A model generated the notes under the pieces. It ran no database searches and was not told the origin of the DNA. It saw only the letters and a list, made by a program, of their open reading frames with translations. Shown here in pieces: positions 21,941-64,000 of a DNA stretch of 64,000 nucleotides. Every line of letters begins with the position of its first letter. The stretch's first letter is position 1. Origin of the DNA: Scylla paramamosain (Eukaryota; Arthropoda; Malacostraca; Decapoda; Portunidae); assembly GCF_035594125.1 (NCBI RefSeq), contig NC_087156.1, forward strand, positions 26,085,497-26,149,496, read 5' to 3'. A program made the position numbers and the translations under genes.

Positions 21941-23201
21941 TAAAAATATTAGGCACAAACCCATGGCAGGTGGCAGCTACCTTTTTTTTTTTTTAACAGA
22001 ACATTAACATTACCATCAAACTTCAACTTCAACTTAAAAGTAATATTAATCAAAAGGAAACAACCAAAGAACCAAAGATCTTCAATTAACTTTATTACTG
22101 CCGAGCGGGTGAAAGACCGCCGAGCGGGAGAAAGTTGTTGTTGAGCAAGCGTATGCTAAATGTTCTGTGTTATGAGGGTTAAAGTGAACTAGTATATTAA
22201 GTTCTGGTGCTATGAAAATTAAGTAAATGAGGGGAGCATAACCGCCAGCAGTGTCGCCTCAAAAGGTCCTGTGAGGCTGGTGGTGAGAGACTAATATGAG
22301 GCATGTATAACACTAAGGAAACAGAGTTAATTAGAATAGAGATTAAGGAAACTGAATTCATTACAGTAGTTAATTGCAGTAGTGAAGTTGTGTGAGAGGA
22401 ACTAGCTGTGGAGAGCTTAGTTGTAGAGAGGTAGTGAGGGTTGTGTTTACGTGGTAAAGTTGATGACATGGCGCATAGAGTAGGTAAGACAGAAGGATCT
22501 CTGTAGAGGAATAGGTCAACCGGTGTCGCATATCTGGCCCAACGGCCTCAGAAGAGGGGAGATTGTGCCCAGTCTTCAGTGAGGCTCATGTTTATGGGTG
22601 AACTATCACTGACCTAAGGGTAAGATGGGCAGGCGTGAGGCAACGAGGGCCAGCAGAGACGAAACCCGCCCCGGAGGGACAGATCCCTTTGTACCGCTAC
22701 CACGTTTGGGTGTGACTACTCCAGGAAAGATCGGACCACTACAATAGAGATGCAGGTGTTGCTTGGTGACAGGCCTCCTTAAGACCCCAAACACGTGTGT
22801 TCCACATCTATATTTTGTATCTGTATTTATCTGTACTTTAGCTGTCTTCGGGCAGCTACAAACTTCAAACCTTAATCAATCAGAAACCAACCCCCTTCCC
22901 TTGACAATCCTACCATCTCTTACTGTTACGTTCAGTTTTCTAGTTCATTATCCAAAATAAAGTTTAGCAGTAAGGCACCATTTCTATTTACCTGCTCACC
23001 TAGGTCCCTATATGGCTATTCATATATCCCATGACAGTCACCCGTCCTTGTCATTTTTTCTACTCCGCCCCCCCCCCCCCATCAAGAGTTACGACTTAGT
23101 AAGATGTAAAACTTGCTATGTAATTATACAAAAAAAAAAAAACGTAAAAGACTTAACTGGGCTAACACACACACACAAACACACACACACACACACACAC
23201 A
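21941..23201. other. Non-coding stretch with repeat fragments
   Basis: No supportable gene. Noted pieces are a short direct repeat GCCGAGCGGG (22101 and 22119), a segment at 22724-22838 that recurs at 23547-23657, a C11 run near 23070, A12 near 23131 and (CA)n at 23166-23200. Short frames here look incidental. Confidence 0.5.
22724..22838 (+). repeat. ~115-bp dispersed repeat, copy 1
   Basis: GGAAAGATCGGACCACTACA through to TCTGTATTTATCT matches 23547-23657 with one visible substitution (CATCTATATT against CATCTGTATT). The sequences diverge on both sides, so it is a mobile piece shared by two larger repeats. Identity unknown. Confidence 0.75.
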
Positions 23202-24735
23202 TTAAGAAGCAGGAATGGTTTAATAAACGATGTGAAGAAGCAAGGAGGAAGAGAAATCTGGCCTGGATCAAATGGAAGAAAAGGAAAACAAATGAGGCAT
23301 GTGAAAAAAAAATAAATAAAAGGGAGAGAAATAAATGCTCAAAGGTAAGGAGAGAATAAATAATCATGAAAAAGATGCTGTGGACATATGAAAGGATGAA
23401 CCAAGGATATTATGTAGATATGTGAATGGTAAAATGAAGAATAAGAAGTTAAAACTAATTGAAATAAATGGTGTGTATGGTGAGGAAGAAGAGGCAGAAA
23501 TTCCAGAGGATTAGAATAACTACTTTCATAGTGTCTTCACTGAAGAGGGAAAGATCGGACCACTACAATAGAGATGCAGGTGTTGCTTGGTGACAGGCCT
23601 CCTTAAGACCCCAAACACGTGTGTTCCACATCTGTATTTTGTATCTGTATTTATCTTAATACCCAACCCAAATAAATGTCAACTGATAAATATCAACTTC
23701 TTGCGGCAGGGTGTGGCATTTCCAGATGTGCATCCCGACGCCAACCCCATCCCCTGCGTCAAGTAGTCGGACTAGTCATGAACTCCAACTTGACCTGGCA
23801 GGACCACGTCGACCACATCGTCAAGAAGGCTTCCAAGCTATTCTTCATGCTATTCAAAGCGAGATCGTTTGGAGCAACACAGCAACAACTAGTGCAGCTA
23901 TACTGCCAGCGCATACGACCCGTGCTGGAGTACGCGTGCCCGGTGTGGCATCCCGGCCTTACAACCGCACAACGAACCACCTTGGAACGTGTGCAGAAGC
24001 GGGTGTGTCGTGTCATCCTCGGAGGCAGCTACAACAGCTACACAGCCACGCTTACCACGTTCGGCCAGCCTTCCCTGGAGGACAGGAGAGGTCAGCTTAC
24101 CCTCAGTTTTGGGGAGAAAATGAAAGAAAATGACCACTTGCAGCTTCTCCCCCAGCGAGCACCATCACGGTATCAGACCAGGCACAGTGCCAGGTTACCG
24201 CCTGTCAGGTGCCGCACAGAAAGGTACAGGAACTCCACCATCCCCTGTGTGACTCGCCTGGCCAACAAGTAGACATAACTGGCACAAAAATACATGGACA
24301 CTATATTCTTTCTCTAAAGTGTTTTACTCTGGTAAACTTTTTACTTTAAGTTGATTTTAATAGTTTAAATATTTTAGCCTAGTATATATGTATTGTTTTT
24401 AACTTTATTTCCATGTAAATCAAGACCCCTTCAGCAACTATCACTGTATTGTCTGCTGCCTCTTGATAAATAAACCTGATATTATTATTATTATTATTAT
24501 TATTATTACAGTTGATAGACTGGTGATAGCAGATATGAGAGCAGAAGAACTGAGTGAGATTGAAGTAACAGTGGATGAAGTAAGAATAATGATGGAAGAC
24601 TTGGATGTGAGGAAGGCGCAGGGACCTGATAGAGTATCTAATTGGGTGTGCAGAGATCAACTTTGCACACAAGGTTTACAAACTCATTATAACTTCATTA
24701 CAGGAAAGAGTGGTGCCTAAAGATTCGAAAAAAAG
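23202..24735 (+). pseudogene. LINE fragment split by another LINE (outer element)
   Basis: Two pieces belong to one reverse-transcriptase ORF. The left piece, 23202-23546, carries an endonuclease-RT linker (WFNKRCEEARRKRNLAWIKW) and ends at FHSVFTEE. The right piece, about 24509-24735, continues with VIADMRAEELSEIEVTVDEV and [11 protein letters not shown], the RT entry region. Both have stops or frameshifts. The 23547-24508 segment between them is a separate insertion. The rest of the RT is missing after 24735, where an (AT)n array begins. Confidence 0.68.
23547..24508 (+). mobile_element. 5'-truncated LINE insertion (RT C-terminus with (ATT)n tail)
   Basis: It begins with the 115-bp repeat, followed by an intact frame, 23676-24272. 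The frame encodes the C-terminal thumb region of a non-LTR reverse transcriptase: NSNLTWQDHVDHIVKKAS near residue 37, RPVLEYACPVWHPGLT near 86 and RVQKRVCRVILGG near 109. The end is GATAAATAAACCTGAT followed by (ATT)n at 24480-24508, a common LINE tail. It is GC-rich compared with its surroundings and interrupts the outer LINE fragment. The clade (CR1/RTE-like) is not certain. Confidence 0.7.
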
Positions 24736-24747
24736 TATGTGGCATAC

Positions 24748-52389
<27,642 letters not shown>

Positions 52390-52654
52390 CACTAAAAGAC
52401 CATTTTACTGTGGTGTTCCATTTTGTAAGTAAAGATTGCAGTCCTTTCCATTTTTTGGGCTTACTTTTCTGAAGTGGGATCAGGGTAGGTAGGTAAGATA
52501 AAGGATATGCTTAGATGTAGGATAAAAGATCTGACTTAACCATTGAGTTATGGGTAGGATACTATACAAAAAAAAAAAAAGGAAGGGTATAGAAAGGACA
52601 TGAAAATGTGATCAAGGTATGATAAAGTAGCAGTGTGTGGTAGGAAAAAAAAAT

Positions 52655-55600
52655 TTAGGAGTCTGTCTGAGTGTGTGGTCTGCCGTGGACATGAGAAGGT
52701 GAGAGCAATCCTTGGAGCCGTCCCTCGAGCTGAGTCTTGTCTGAGGAGGCCAAGTGGATGTCACTTGTTGGCTTTGTCAAGGGTCTCAGAGTCCTTGGAA
52801 GCTGAGTGAAGGAGTGGTTAGATATCTGGTTATTTTTATTGTGTTCCTTGTGGGACCTCATACTGTGAAGGGGAAATTTAATTATAGTAGGCAAAGCTTG
52901 AGATGTAGAGTTGTGTGTGTCATGTGTTAGGAAGGAAGATGTGTTAAATTCTTGTGTCAAATTTAAGGCAGGTGGATGGTGAGAAGCATGGCGCTTGACA
53001 CTCTGGAGGCTCCATAGGACATTAGGCCCATGGTGGCTCCCAGAGTCTGGTCCTCCTGGGGAACCCGTATTGAGGCTTAGTAAGGAGGGTTCAGTCAAGA
53101 CTTCCCCACTGTTTTTGTCTTGTGTTGGTTGAGCTTGCTCATAGTACACATCAATTCTCCCTTGTCGGGTTGTTAGGGGTCTAAAAGTTGTTGGATGAAC
53201 ATTCTGGAGAAAGTTAGTTCTTTCTTTTGATGTGGTTGTTATTGGTCTGGATGTTATAGGAAAGAGATTCTGGTTAAAGGGTATTCTTCTGTGAGTAGTT
53301 GTTAAGAGTGTGGGTGTTGTAGGGAAGACACCTGCTGAAAAGTCAATTCTACCTCTTGGAGTTTTTGGAGTTGTCAGAAAACTATTTATGGAAAAATTGC
53401 TATACCTCCATCCATTCTCGAAAATAGTGGCAGGTGTGTTAATCTCACTGTCAATTCTGTTTCTTTTCACTTTCACGTCAGAACTGAACACCTCCTGAAG
53501 GAACTCTTGTCTACTGTCCCTGTATGTCCCAGCATGCTCCTCACTACCATTGCCACCATTATCGTGCCGACTTCTATTCAAGTCATTAGTGAGGATACTT
53601 AAAAGGGTTGCATCTGATATTGTGGACTCCTTTGAGTTGTCAGGCAAAACAGAAACTGAACCAGGGTTAGACTGAAGACAAGGAGAGCCGAGGTTAGTTC
53701 TAATGAAAGCTGCAGGAAGAGAGCATGGATAGGAAGAATCTAGAGAAGGACTGATGACCGTCGTGGGTGGATTGTAGGAGAAGAATGGGGGTCGTGTGGG
53801 ATTTTCAAAAGTAGAGTAGGGGGTGTCTTTGAATGTAGGCACGTTTCCATAGGAGCTTGGGGTAGGGGGTGGATCATATATATTGGCAGGTAATAAAGGA
53901 GGATAGATTGGTAGCGGTCCAAGTGTAGAACTATAAGGAGTGATGGTGAGGGGTGTGTGCTGGAGGCCAGAACCTCCATGATGTTGTACACAAGGTGTTC
54001 CATAGTGTTCAAAAGAGTCAGATGAATGTGTTGAAGGTTGGACGGTCAAGTGACAGGGGATAGGGGTAGGGAATGAAGTAGAGAGCCAATCAGGAGTGGA
54101 TGTGGGGACATACACACCACTACCCCCTGACCGATGGCCACTTGGCAAGGGCCGGGGGGCGGTGTAGGTCGTGGATGGGGGCCGGGGGATAAGTAGCTTG
54201 TTGGGCACCAATGGTACAGACAGAGGTACTGGAATAGGTCGATTCCCATAAGGCTGTGATTTAGTGTGGTGGTGACCTATGGAGCTGCCACTGCTGTGTG
54301 AAGGACCATAGGTCGCACCTGTGGGAGAGGGAGCACCGTAGCTTGAAGAAGGGGTGTGGACTGGTGGAGCGCCATATCCAGTACCAGAGATGACAATGTC
54401 GTCAGGCTTGGGGGCACCATATGTTGTGAGACCACCACCACCATGACCTCCACCACCATGACCTCCACCACCATGGTGAGCCTTAGGTGGTGGGCCATAG
54501 CTGGTTGGGGGAGGACCATAGCTGGTTGGGGGAGGACCATAGCTGGTTGGTGGAGGGCCATAATTGGTTGGGGGAGGGCCATAGCTGGCAGGAGGAGGAC
54601 CATAGCTGGCAGGAGGAGGGCCATAACTAGCAGGGGGAGGACCATAGCTGGGAGAGGGAGCATGGCCATAGGTGGGAGCAGCAGGAACATAAACTGAAAT
54701 AAAGAAAAGCAAGCGTCAGAAACTCATCATAAAGTTCTTACATTCATGTTTCACTCATCAAAATGATAAAACACTGGCACAAGTAGGATGAACTTACAGT
54801 AGTAGTAGTCCTCGTCATCACCACCTTTGCCTCCCTTGGTAAACTTGGAAAACTTGCTTCCCAGGTCATACAGGCCGCCCTTGATAGCTCCATTCATCTT
54901 GTCAAAACCTGCCTTCATGCCCTTGATGGCATAGTCTCCAGCATCGAAGGCATCCTTCATACCTTTGACAGCATAATCGCCGGCTTTGGAGAGAGTATCT
55001 TTCATGCCCTTCAGAGCATAATCTCCAGCTTTGGAGATGGCTCCCTTCATACCCTTGATAGCATTATCACCAGCCTTGAAGAGGGAGCTCATACTGAATC
55101 CACCTTTGCCCTGAAAAAAAAAAAAAAATAGAATGCAATCTGAGTAGTTTAAATTCATAAATGTTACTTGTTTTCTTCTTTACCACCGACTTTATTTTGT
55201 GTATGAAAAATGGGGAGGAAAGCATTTTACGAATTTCTTAATACCACAAATTATATGAGGCATCTTTTCAACTATTCTTTGAGTGAAAGCAACAAACAAT
55301 GTTGTTCGCGGCTTGAAGAACAAAGCCGGTCACTTAGTCACCGAGATAACTTGAAGCGTTAACCATATGTTTGTGGAGGAGGAAGAAAGGGCGAGACCTA
55401 ACGCACCTTGCCTTTGCCCTTTCCTTGGTTTGGCCTGGACACGTAGTAGTACAATTGTGGAGGATGACCGTAGTTAATCGGTGGCGGCCCGTAGGAGTGG
55501 GAGGGTGCCTTGGGTGGAGGACCATATGCCGTGGGCGGTGGTCCATAAGAGGGGGAGGGTGCCTTTGGGGGAGGTCCATATGAAGGGGAAGGTGGTGGTC

Positions 55601-55763
55601 CGTAAGAAGTAGGAGGAGGAGCGCCGTAGGAAGAGGAGATGCCACCTCCATGTCCGCCTCCATGTCCGCCACCGAATCCGTGTCCACCTCCATGTCCACC
55701 TTTGCCGATGCCGACGTCAGCCAACACCAGGCCGCTCGTGGCCACGAGAAGCATGAGATACAT
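52655..55763 (-). CDS. Secreted Gly/His- and YGPPP-repeat structural protein (3 exons, 902 aa)
   Basis: Exons on the minus strand: 55763-55407, 55110-54798 and 54693-52655, with AG/GT borders and phases 0 and 1 giving one open frame of 2,709 nt. The first ATG directly follows an acceptor (CCTACAG), so a 5' exon lies upstream. Signal peptide [15 protein letters not shown]. Exon 1 encodes GHGGGHG repeats, then SYGAPPP/SYGPPP repeats. Exon 2 encodes five diverging 14-15-residue units of the form [15 protein letters not shown]. Exon 3 encodes eight further YGPPP units, another GGGGH block, a long Pro/Ser/Thr region, a KVKR cleavage-like site and four degenerate TTxxPLTTxRxRI repeats near the end. 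YGAP/YGPPP motifs recall resilin-like cuticle proteins, but I see no chitin-binding Rebers-Riddiford domain. A cuticle or secreted-matrix role is inferred. Confidence 0.85.
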
Positions 55764-55849
55764 CTGTAGGAAGACAAGCGGCGTTAACCCGTAGCATGTG
55801 GTGTGGTGTGAGGAAGTAAAGCGAATCAAAAACAGACTGTAGAGGAGAA

Positions 55850-58784
<2,935 letters not shown>

Positions 58785-58786
<2 letters not shown>

Positions 58787-59454
58787 AGAGACGATGCGTG
58801 CACATCATCTGCCAGTTGGTGGATACTCACATATATGTTATTTTCGCCGGTCAGACTTTCCATGAATGAGATATTTTCTCCAAAAAACCGCAAGACTTTT
58901 CATACATATTATCCATCCACAGACAGCTGCTCACTTCACCGACAGATGTTTGCAGCATGAGAAATTTCCTCTTGACATATTATACCGACTTGACGCGTAC
59001 GACGGGCATCGCTTTCTACTTATATGTTTTTATTCGTAGCAGGAGTCAAGCTTAGATCATATTTCCGCAATGAAAAAAAAAAAGAAAGAAAAATCTCCCC
59101 ACCCCCCCAAAAAAAAAAAAAACTACTGTGCCCATTATGTCCGCATTTTCAAATTTTCTACACTAATTATGGATAGTTAAAAAAAAAAAGTAAGTTTAAG
59201 AAGAATAATAAACGCATACAGTTTTCTCCAACAGAGAGAACAGCTCAGGGTGGAGGTGGGGAAGTGGCAGAGTTCGGTCGTACAGAGGGGTAAACGCCTC
59301 ATTGGGGTTAACGACAAAGTGGCAGTGAAAATTCTAGGTATGCCTTTTCACTGGCCTTGTGCCGCACGACTCAGCAGTAGAGGTGGCTGGCTCTCTCAAT
59401 GGTTGTAAAGAGCTGGCGGTGTAATGACAGCAGGCATTGTGTGAAGGAAGTGAA

Positions 59455-59456
<2 letters not shown>
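58785..59456. other. Unique spacer, no gene seen
   Basis: Mixed-composition sequence with short A-runs (59071-59122). No frame with recognisable content. Confidence 0.5.
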
Positions 59457-59527
<71 letters not shown>

Positions 59528-59671
59528 TATGCACTACGTACGTATATATCAAAACAAACAAAAGAGAAGGTACAAGCGATTTTTAAAAGACAATGTAACC
59601 TATAAAGAAAAGAAAAAAAAAACACGCACCCAATTAAAAAGTAATGAATAGTCCAAAGGAGAAAACAAAAG

Positions 59672-59746
<75 letters not shown>
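59457..59746. repeat. Two (AG)n tracts
   Basis: AG arrays at 59457-59524 and 59675-59746, separated by 150 bp of unique AT-rich DNA. Confidence 0.97.
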
Positions 59747-59747
<1 letters not shown>

Positions 59748-59984
59748 ATGAAAAATAAAACAAAAATGAGTTGCCAGAAGAGAAAACGGTAGACATTCTT
59801 TCTTAAAAACAAAACGAATAGCCGCAAGGATCACTTAAAAAAAAAAAAAAAAAAGAGAGAAAAAACGAGTTATTTGGTATGCAACATGTGTAAATGCTTA
59901 CGCCGTTCTCACTCATTAAACATGGGCAGGTGCGCATGTATGGGGTGAAGTGTGGAAGTACGTATAGCAGGTATGGGTGGAAGA

Positions 59985-60227
59985 AGAAAGGAAGGAAGGA
60001 AGGAAGGAAGGAAGAATCGTTGTATGTATGGATATGGTTAAGAGAGCTAGTGACTTCCAGGCATATCTATGTACATCTTATCTTATGTGTGTGTGTGTGT
60101 GTAACCAGAGTGATTCCGATGTCCATGTAACGGATCCGGATCAGGGCAAGACCGGGACGAATTAGGGAGATAAAAGAGAAAGAAAAGGAGGGAAAAAATA
60201 CGTATAATATAAGCAAGATATTAAATA

Positions 60228-60264
<37 letters not shown>
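59985..60264. repeat. (GGAA)n and (GT)n short arrays
   Basis: GGAA repeats at about 59985-60013, (GT)n at 60085-60102 and (GT)n at 60231-60264. No gene between them. Confidence 0.9.
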
Positions 60265-60265
<1 letters not shown>

Positions 60266-60383
60266 GTGAGGGCTGGTATGCGGGGGTGATAAAGGTAGTG
60301 GTTGTGGTGGTGGCGGCGGTGGTGGTGGAGTTGAGGAGAGGGGTAGAAACGTGCGCTGGGAGGGTGATGTGTTGGGGAAAGTT

Positions 60384-60650
<267 letters not shown>

Positions 60651-60785
60651 CCACTGCTCATCCTTCTCCTTCTTCAGTTTATTTTAAATCACACACACAC
60701 ACACACACACAAACCAAATAATTAATCTATGAATCTTGTTTTTCTTTTTCGCTTTTCCTCTCTTCCGTTCACTCGACCTTCCGCT

Positions 60786-60860
<75 letters not shown>

Positions 60861-60920
60861 TCGTTATTAAGCTTAAGGTAATGACAGGTAGAATTATGAC
60901 AAACGATGTCAGTATTTCAC

Positions 60921-60996
<76 letters not shown>
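60786..60996. repeat. Inverted (CT)n / (AG)n pair
   Basis: A 72-bp CT array (60786-60857) and a 73-bp AG array (60924-60996) are separated by 66 bp. As exact complements they could fold into a very long hairpin. Confidence 0.96.
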
Positions 60997-61001
<5 letters not shown>

Positions 61002-61099
61002 CAGACACTTTCTTTAATCTTATCTACACCGGATATCGAGAGGAAGTGAAACCAGCAGCTGGGTACGAATACAAACCTAATAATTTAACAATATACTAG

Positions 61100-61102
<3 letters not shown>

Positions 61103-61136
<34 letters not shown>

Positions 61137-62398
61137 GAAGAGGAAATGTGTGCCACTCTTTTATAATTGAATCTTAACCATTGGCTCTCTCGTTTAGTCT
61201 AATTCAAAATGGTGGATATTTATTATATGCATTGAAACAAAGTCTTTTGTAAGCATGTAGTTATGATATTTTTCTTTGCGTGTTTCTAATGGATGAGTTT
61301 CTTTAAGATGATACATACGAGAACATAGCGATATTGTTCTTTCCACTAACCTTGAACAAAAAAATATCACTTCCTTATTTAGAGAAACGTGAAACAATTG
61401 ATTTGACACTTTTGTTCAAGATAACGATTTTGCCTCTATCAAATATATCGAAATGGATCAGAACACGATGAAGTAAAATATTTTTCAATTTTTATTTAAG
61501 AGAACTTAGAAAAATGTAATAAAAAAAGTAAAATACAGTGGAGCAATTCAACCAATGTTTTGATTTACGGTGTTCCTTTGTTTTGTTTTTTACGATTTAT
61601 CTACAAAAGAGAAAACCCGGTACTAGATGGGAAATCATTACCATCCACGAACCTGTCTAACTTGTCTGGCCGCCCATCACCACTCCCTGACCTGTTCTAG
61701 CACACAACTCTTCCTCCAGCCACTCAGCTCCCTTGCTACACCACCAAACACATAAATCCCTGTCTCTATATTTCAGTAGTCAATGGAGCGTTTGTTCAGA
61801 TTCCAAACATTAGGCTGACTCGGCCCCTCTGCCCGTCTCTCAAACACGTGTCAGATGTATTAGCTTAAATTTTCTTATCACCACTTTATGATTTACTTAT
61901 CATTATTACTACTATTTTAGTTTGATAACCTAATGGATAATTATTGCAAATAGCAGCTGCTTTGATGTGGAGACTGCTTACACACCAGACGCAGCAGTAA
62001 CAGAAAGCGCAGATTTGAAACTAAGAGACATAGGCAAGCAGCGACTATCAAGTAAGGATCTGTTGCGCCACGGAAAAGACAAGTGATAGTTACTAAGTCT
62101 CAACTCGCAAGGTCGAACTTCACATGCTCTCTCTACGCTTTGCAGAAGAATCTCAGTATCACACCTCTTTTCTTTACCTTCCTTTTCCTCACGAATCTGT
62201 ACGAATTTGAGTGAATTTCGTTCGTTAATTCAACGCTCATGTGCAGTTTAGATTACTTTCCGTGGGCAGGGCTCTGCACTCGTGTGGCCTGGTCCTTCGT
62301 AAGTATTTGTCAGGATATCAAGTGTTTCCTTCATTTTCTCACTGATGTCTCCCATGCCCTAAATCTCGAGAAAATTCGTCGACATATCTAAATCCACT
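61103..62398. other. (GT)n tract, then ~1.26 kb unique DNA without a gene
   Basis: (GT)n at 61103-61134, then the longest microsatellite-free stretch of the last 8 kb. I find no open frame with recognisable motifs, splice-flanked exon or RNA gene. Confidence 0.5.
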
Positions 62399-62456
<58 letters not shown>

Positions 62457-62458
62457 CG
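62399..62458. repeat. (TG)n-(CG)n tract
   Basis: About 49 bp of TG repeat passing into GCGCGCGCG. Alternating purine-pyrimidine sequence of this kind can adopt Z-DNA. Confidence 0.95.
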
Positions 62459-63048
62459 AACTCCTATTTTGAGGACGAACTCTAAGACGAAAGCGGAGGA
62501 GGAAGAAGAGGAGTAGCAGGAGTAGAGTAACACCCCAGGTCAAGCCCACGCTAACCTACTTGTTTGCCTTACTGACTGACTAACCTAAACCCATGGTCCC
62601 GCTGCCTCTGCTGAGTGAATGACTCAACGGTATGCGAACTCGCTGTCACCTCGTGTGATGCGCTATTGTCTTCCTCCGTTTTCTCTTGTCGCTGTTACCA
62701 AGAGAGGCAAGACTTAACTGCATGGAAAACGGTATGTAATGGTGATGAGTCAGTGTGTCGGTGTGTGCGTGAGAAAGAGAGAGGAAAGGAAAGGAAAGGA
62801 AAGACAAGAAAGGAAAACTAAGAAAAAAGAAAAGAAAAAAAAAACGTGTTCATGTATGAAGAAAGAACCGGCTTTGACCTGACCTTCCTTCTCTCTCGTC
62901 TAGGTCAGTGGACGGAGAGGGAGGGAGGGAGGGAGGAAAGGAGGGAAAGATATTATAAAAAGCGGTGTGGGGAGAAAGAGAAAGACGAGTGGAATAACTG
63001 GTATGCTGAATATTATGTCAGATTTTTTGTTCTTCAAGCCAAGGTGAC

Positions 63049-63054
<6 letters not shown>
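62459..63054. other. Unique spacer with purine-rich short repeats
   Basis: GGAAA units at about 62782-62815 and GGGA units at about 62918-62937. No gene recognised. Confidence 0.5.
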
Positions 63055-63133
<79 letters not shown>

Positions 63134-63364
63134 ATTTAGATCTGTGATGGGACGCCGTGGGGTGTTCTGTTATAGTTTAATGCGATGGAGATGACGGTGT
63201 GATAAAATAGTTGTTAGTAGCCATTGCGATGACGGAGGGGGAGAAAGAGAGAAAGATAAATAAAAAAGGAAAGGAAGGAAGGAAGGAAGGAAGAGAACGA
63301 GCGAACGAACAAACAATGATTAACTTGCGTGCTTCCCCCCATCATAGTCTCCTCACATCTTTCC

Positions 63365-63411
<47 letters not shown>
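63055..63411. repeat. (AG)n ... (GGAA)n ... (CT)n cluster
   Basis: (AG)n at 63055-63132, GGAA units at about 63270-63292 and (CT)n at 63369-63411. The AG and CT blocks are again in inverted arrangement. Confidence 0.95.
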
Positions 63412-63414
<3 letters not shown>

Positions 63415-63695
63415 ACCCTCCCTCGGGCACAGACCCCGCCACTTTCTCCTCCCCCGGTCGTGGCGTTCCTGCTGATGTATATGGAAGAGTCGATTGGGGC
63501 TAAATCCTGGTGGTTTCTTAGCGTTATTCTTTCCTCTTCTGATGTTTCTAGCCTGTAGCAGCGGACACCAGGGGCTCAGTAAGAGAGGGAGGCAACGGTG
63601 ATAGGGTAATATGTGTGCATGTGGTTTTTCTTGACATAGCCGGGTTTAGGAGTTAGAGGAGTTAGCAGTACAGACTGGATATGAGATATACGCAC

Positions 63696-63814
63696 CTACT
63701 ACTACTACTACTACTACTACTACGACGACGACGACGACGACGATGACGACTACTACGACTACTGCTACTATTATTGTTACTTCTAATGCTACTACTCTTG
63801 TTCCATTCGCAATC

Positions 63815-63887
<73 letters not shown>
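63696..63887. repeat. (CTA)n-(CGA)n and (CT)n arrays
   Basis: (CTA)n at 63696-63722 becomes (CGA)n at 63723-63750 by a single-base change of the unit, followed by mixed CTA units and (CT)n at 63817-63887. The last 110 bp contain GGT and AAAT repeats and no gene. Confidence 0.93.
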
Positions 63888-63889
<2 letters not shown>

Positions 63890-64000
63890 ATCTGGCACCA
63901 TGATATCAACTGAAAACCTGAAATGACGCAAAATAAAGAAAAGAAAAAAAATAAGTAAATAAATAAAGTAGATAAGAAATGGTAGTGATGGTGGTGGTGA

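Noticed and set aside
22600..22760. Possible hammerhead ribozyme in a repeat containing GACGAAACC
   Set aside because: The CTGATGA core partner is absent, so the catalytic fold is not supported.
52660..54697. Open frames on both strands overlapping the YGPPP exon
   Set aside because: Shadows of the long Pro-rich repeat exon; the minus frame with signal peptide and phased exons explains the region.

Overview
The window is animal nuclear DNA, most likely from a decapod or other malacostracan crustacean. That reading is an inference. It rests on intron-rich genes with GT/AG splice sites, an extreme load of (AT)n, (AG/CT)n, (AAT)n and (GT)n arrays, CCTAA (arthropod TTAGG-type) telomere-like repeats, and a layered mix of Gypsy, Jockey-like, CR1-like, hAT, mariner/Tigger and Polinton sequences. 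There is no sign of bacterial operons, CRISPR, rRNA or tRNA.

1-28 kb is a mobile-element graveyard with clear nesting. A decayed Polinton/adintovirus-like block (core protein, capsid, adenain-type protease) is split in its protease by a young minus-strand Gypsy element (2394-8991) with near-identical 762-bp LTRs, a PBS, a PPT, TATA target duplications and a textbook -1 frameshift signal between gag and pol. Downstream lie a small unrecognised spliced gene (9202-9901), SINE-like tandem units, a Jockey-like LINE with a long hairpin at its 5' edge, and a CR1-like relic. Next is a minus-strand hAT transposase relic whose exon is interrupted by a 2.48-kb inverted-repeat element with an unusual gene (17592-20067), and whose upstream part is interrupted by a 950-bp non-autonomous hAT (20983-21932). 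After two nested LINE fragments comes an intact 725-codon hAT-fold transposase inside its inverted repeats (24923-27751), sitting between two long (TA)n-(TG)n-(TA)n arrays.

28.6-45.9 kb holds the clearest host gene, an eight-exon GNPTG orthologue (gamma subunit of GlcNAc-1-phosphotransferase, lysosomal enzyme tagging) on the plus strand. All exon phases fit and the product is 277 aa. Its introns carry a LINE relic, interstitial telomere-like repeats, a mariner-type MITE, two Jockey-like copies, a mariner-type element split by one of them, and a Tigger derivative.

45.9-52.6 kb shows no convincing gene. At 52.65-55.76 kb on the minus strand is a three-exon gene for a secreted 902-aa structural protein. 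It has a signal peptide, Gly/His-rich and YGPPP repeats, and a block of 14-15-residue amphipathic repeats. 55.8-64 kb is dominated by long simple-sequence tracts with short unique spacers and no recognisable gene.

The most notable items are the intact TA-array transposon, the Gypsy frameshift pseudoknot, the inverted-repeat element with AATT duplications, and the repeat architecture of the secreted protein.
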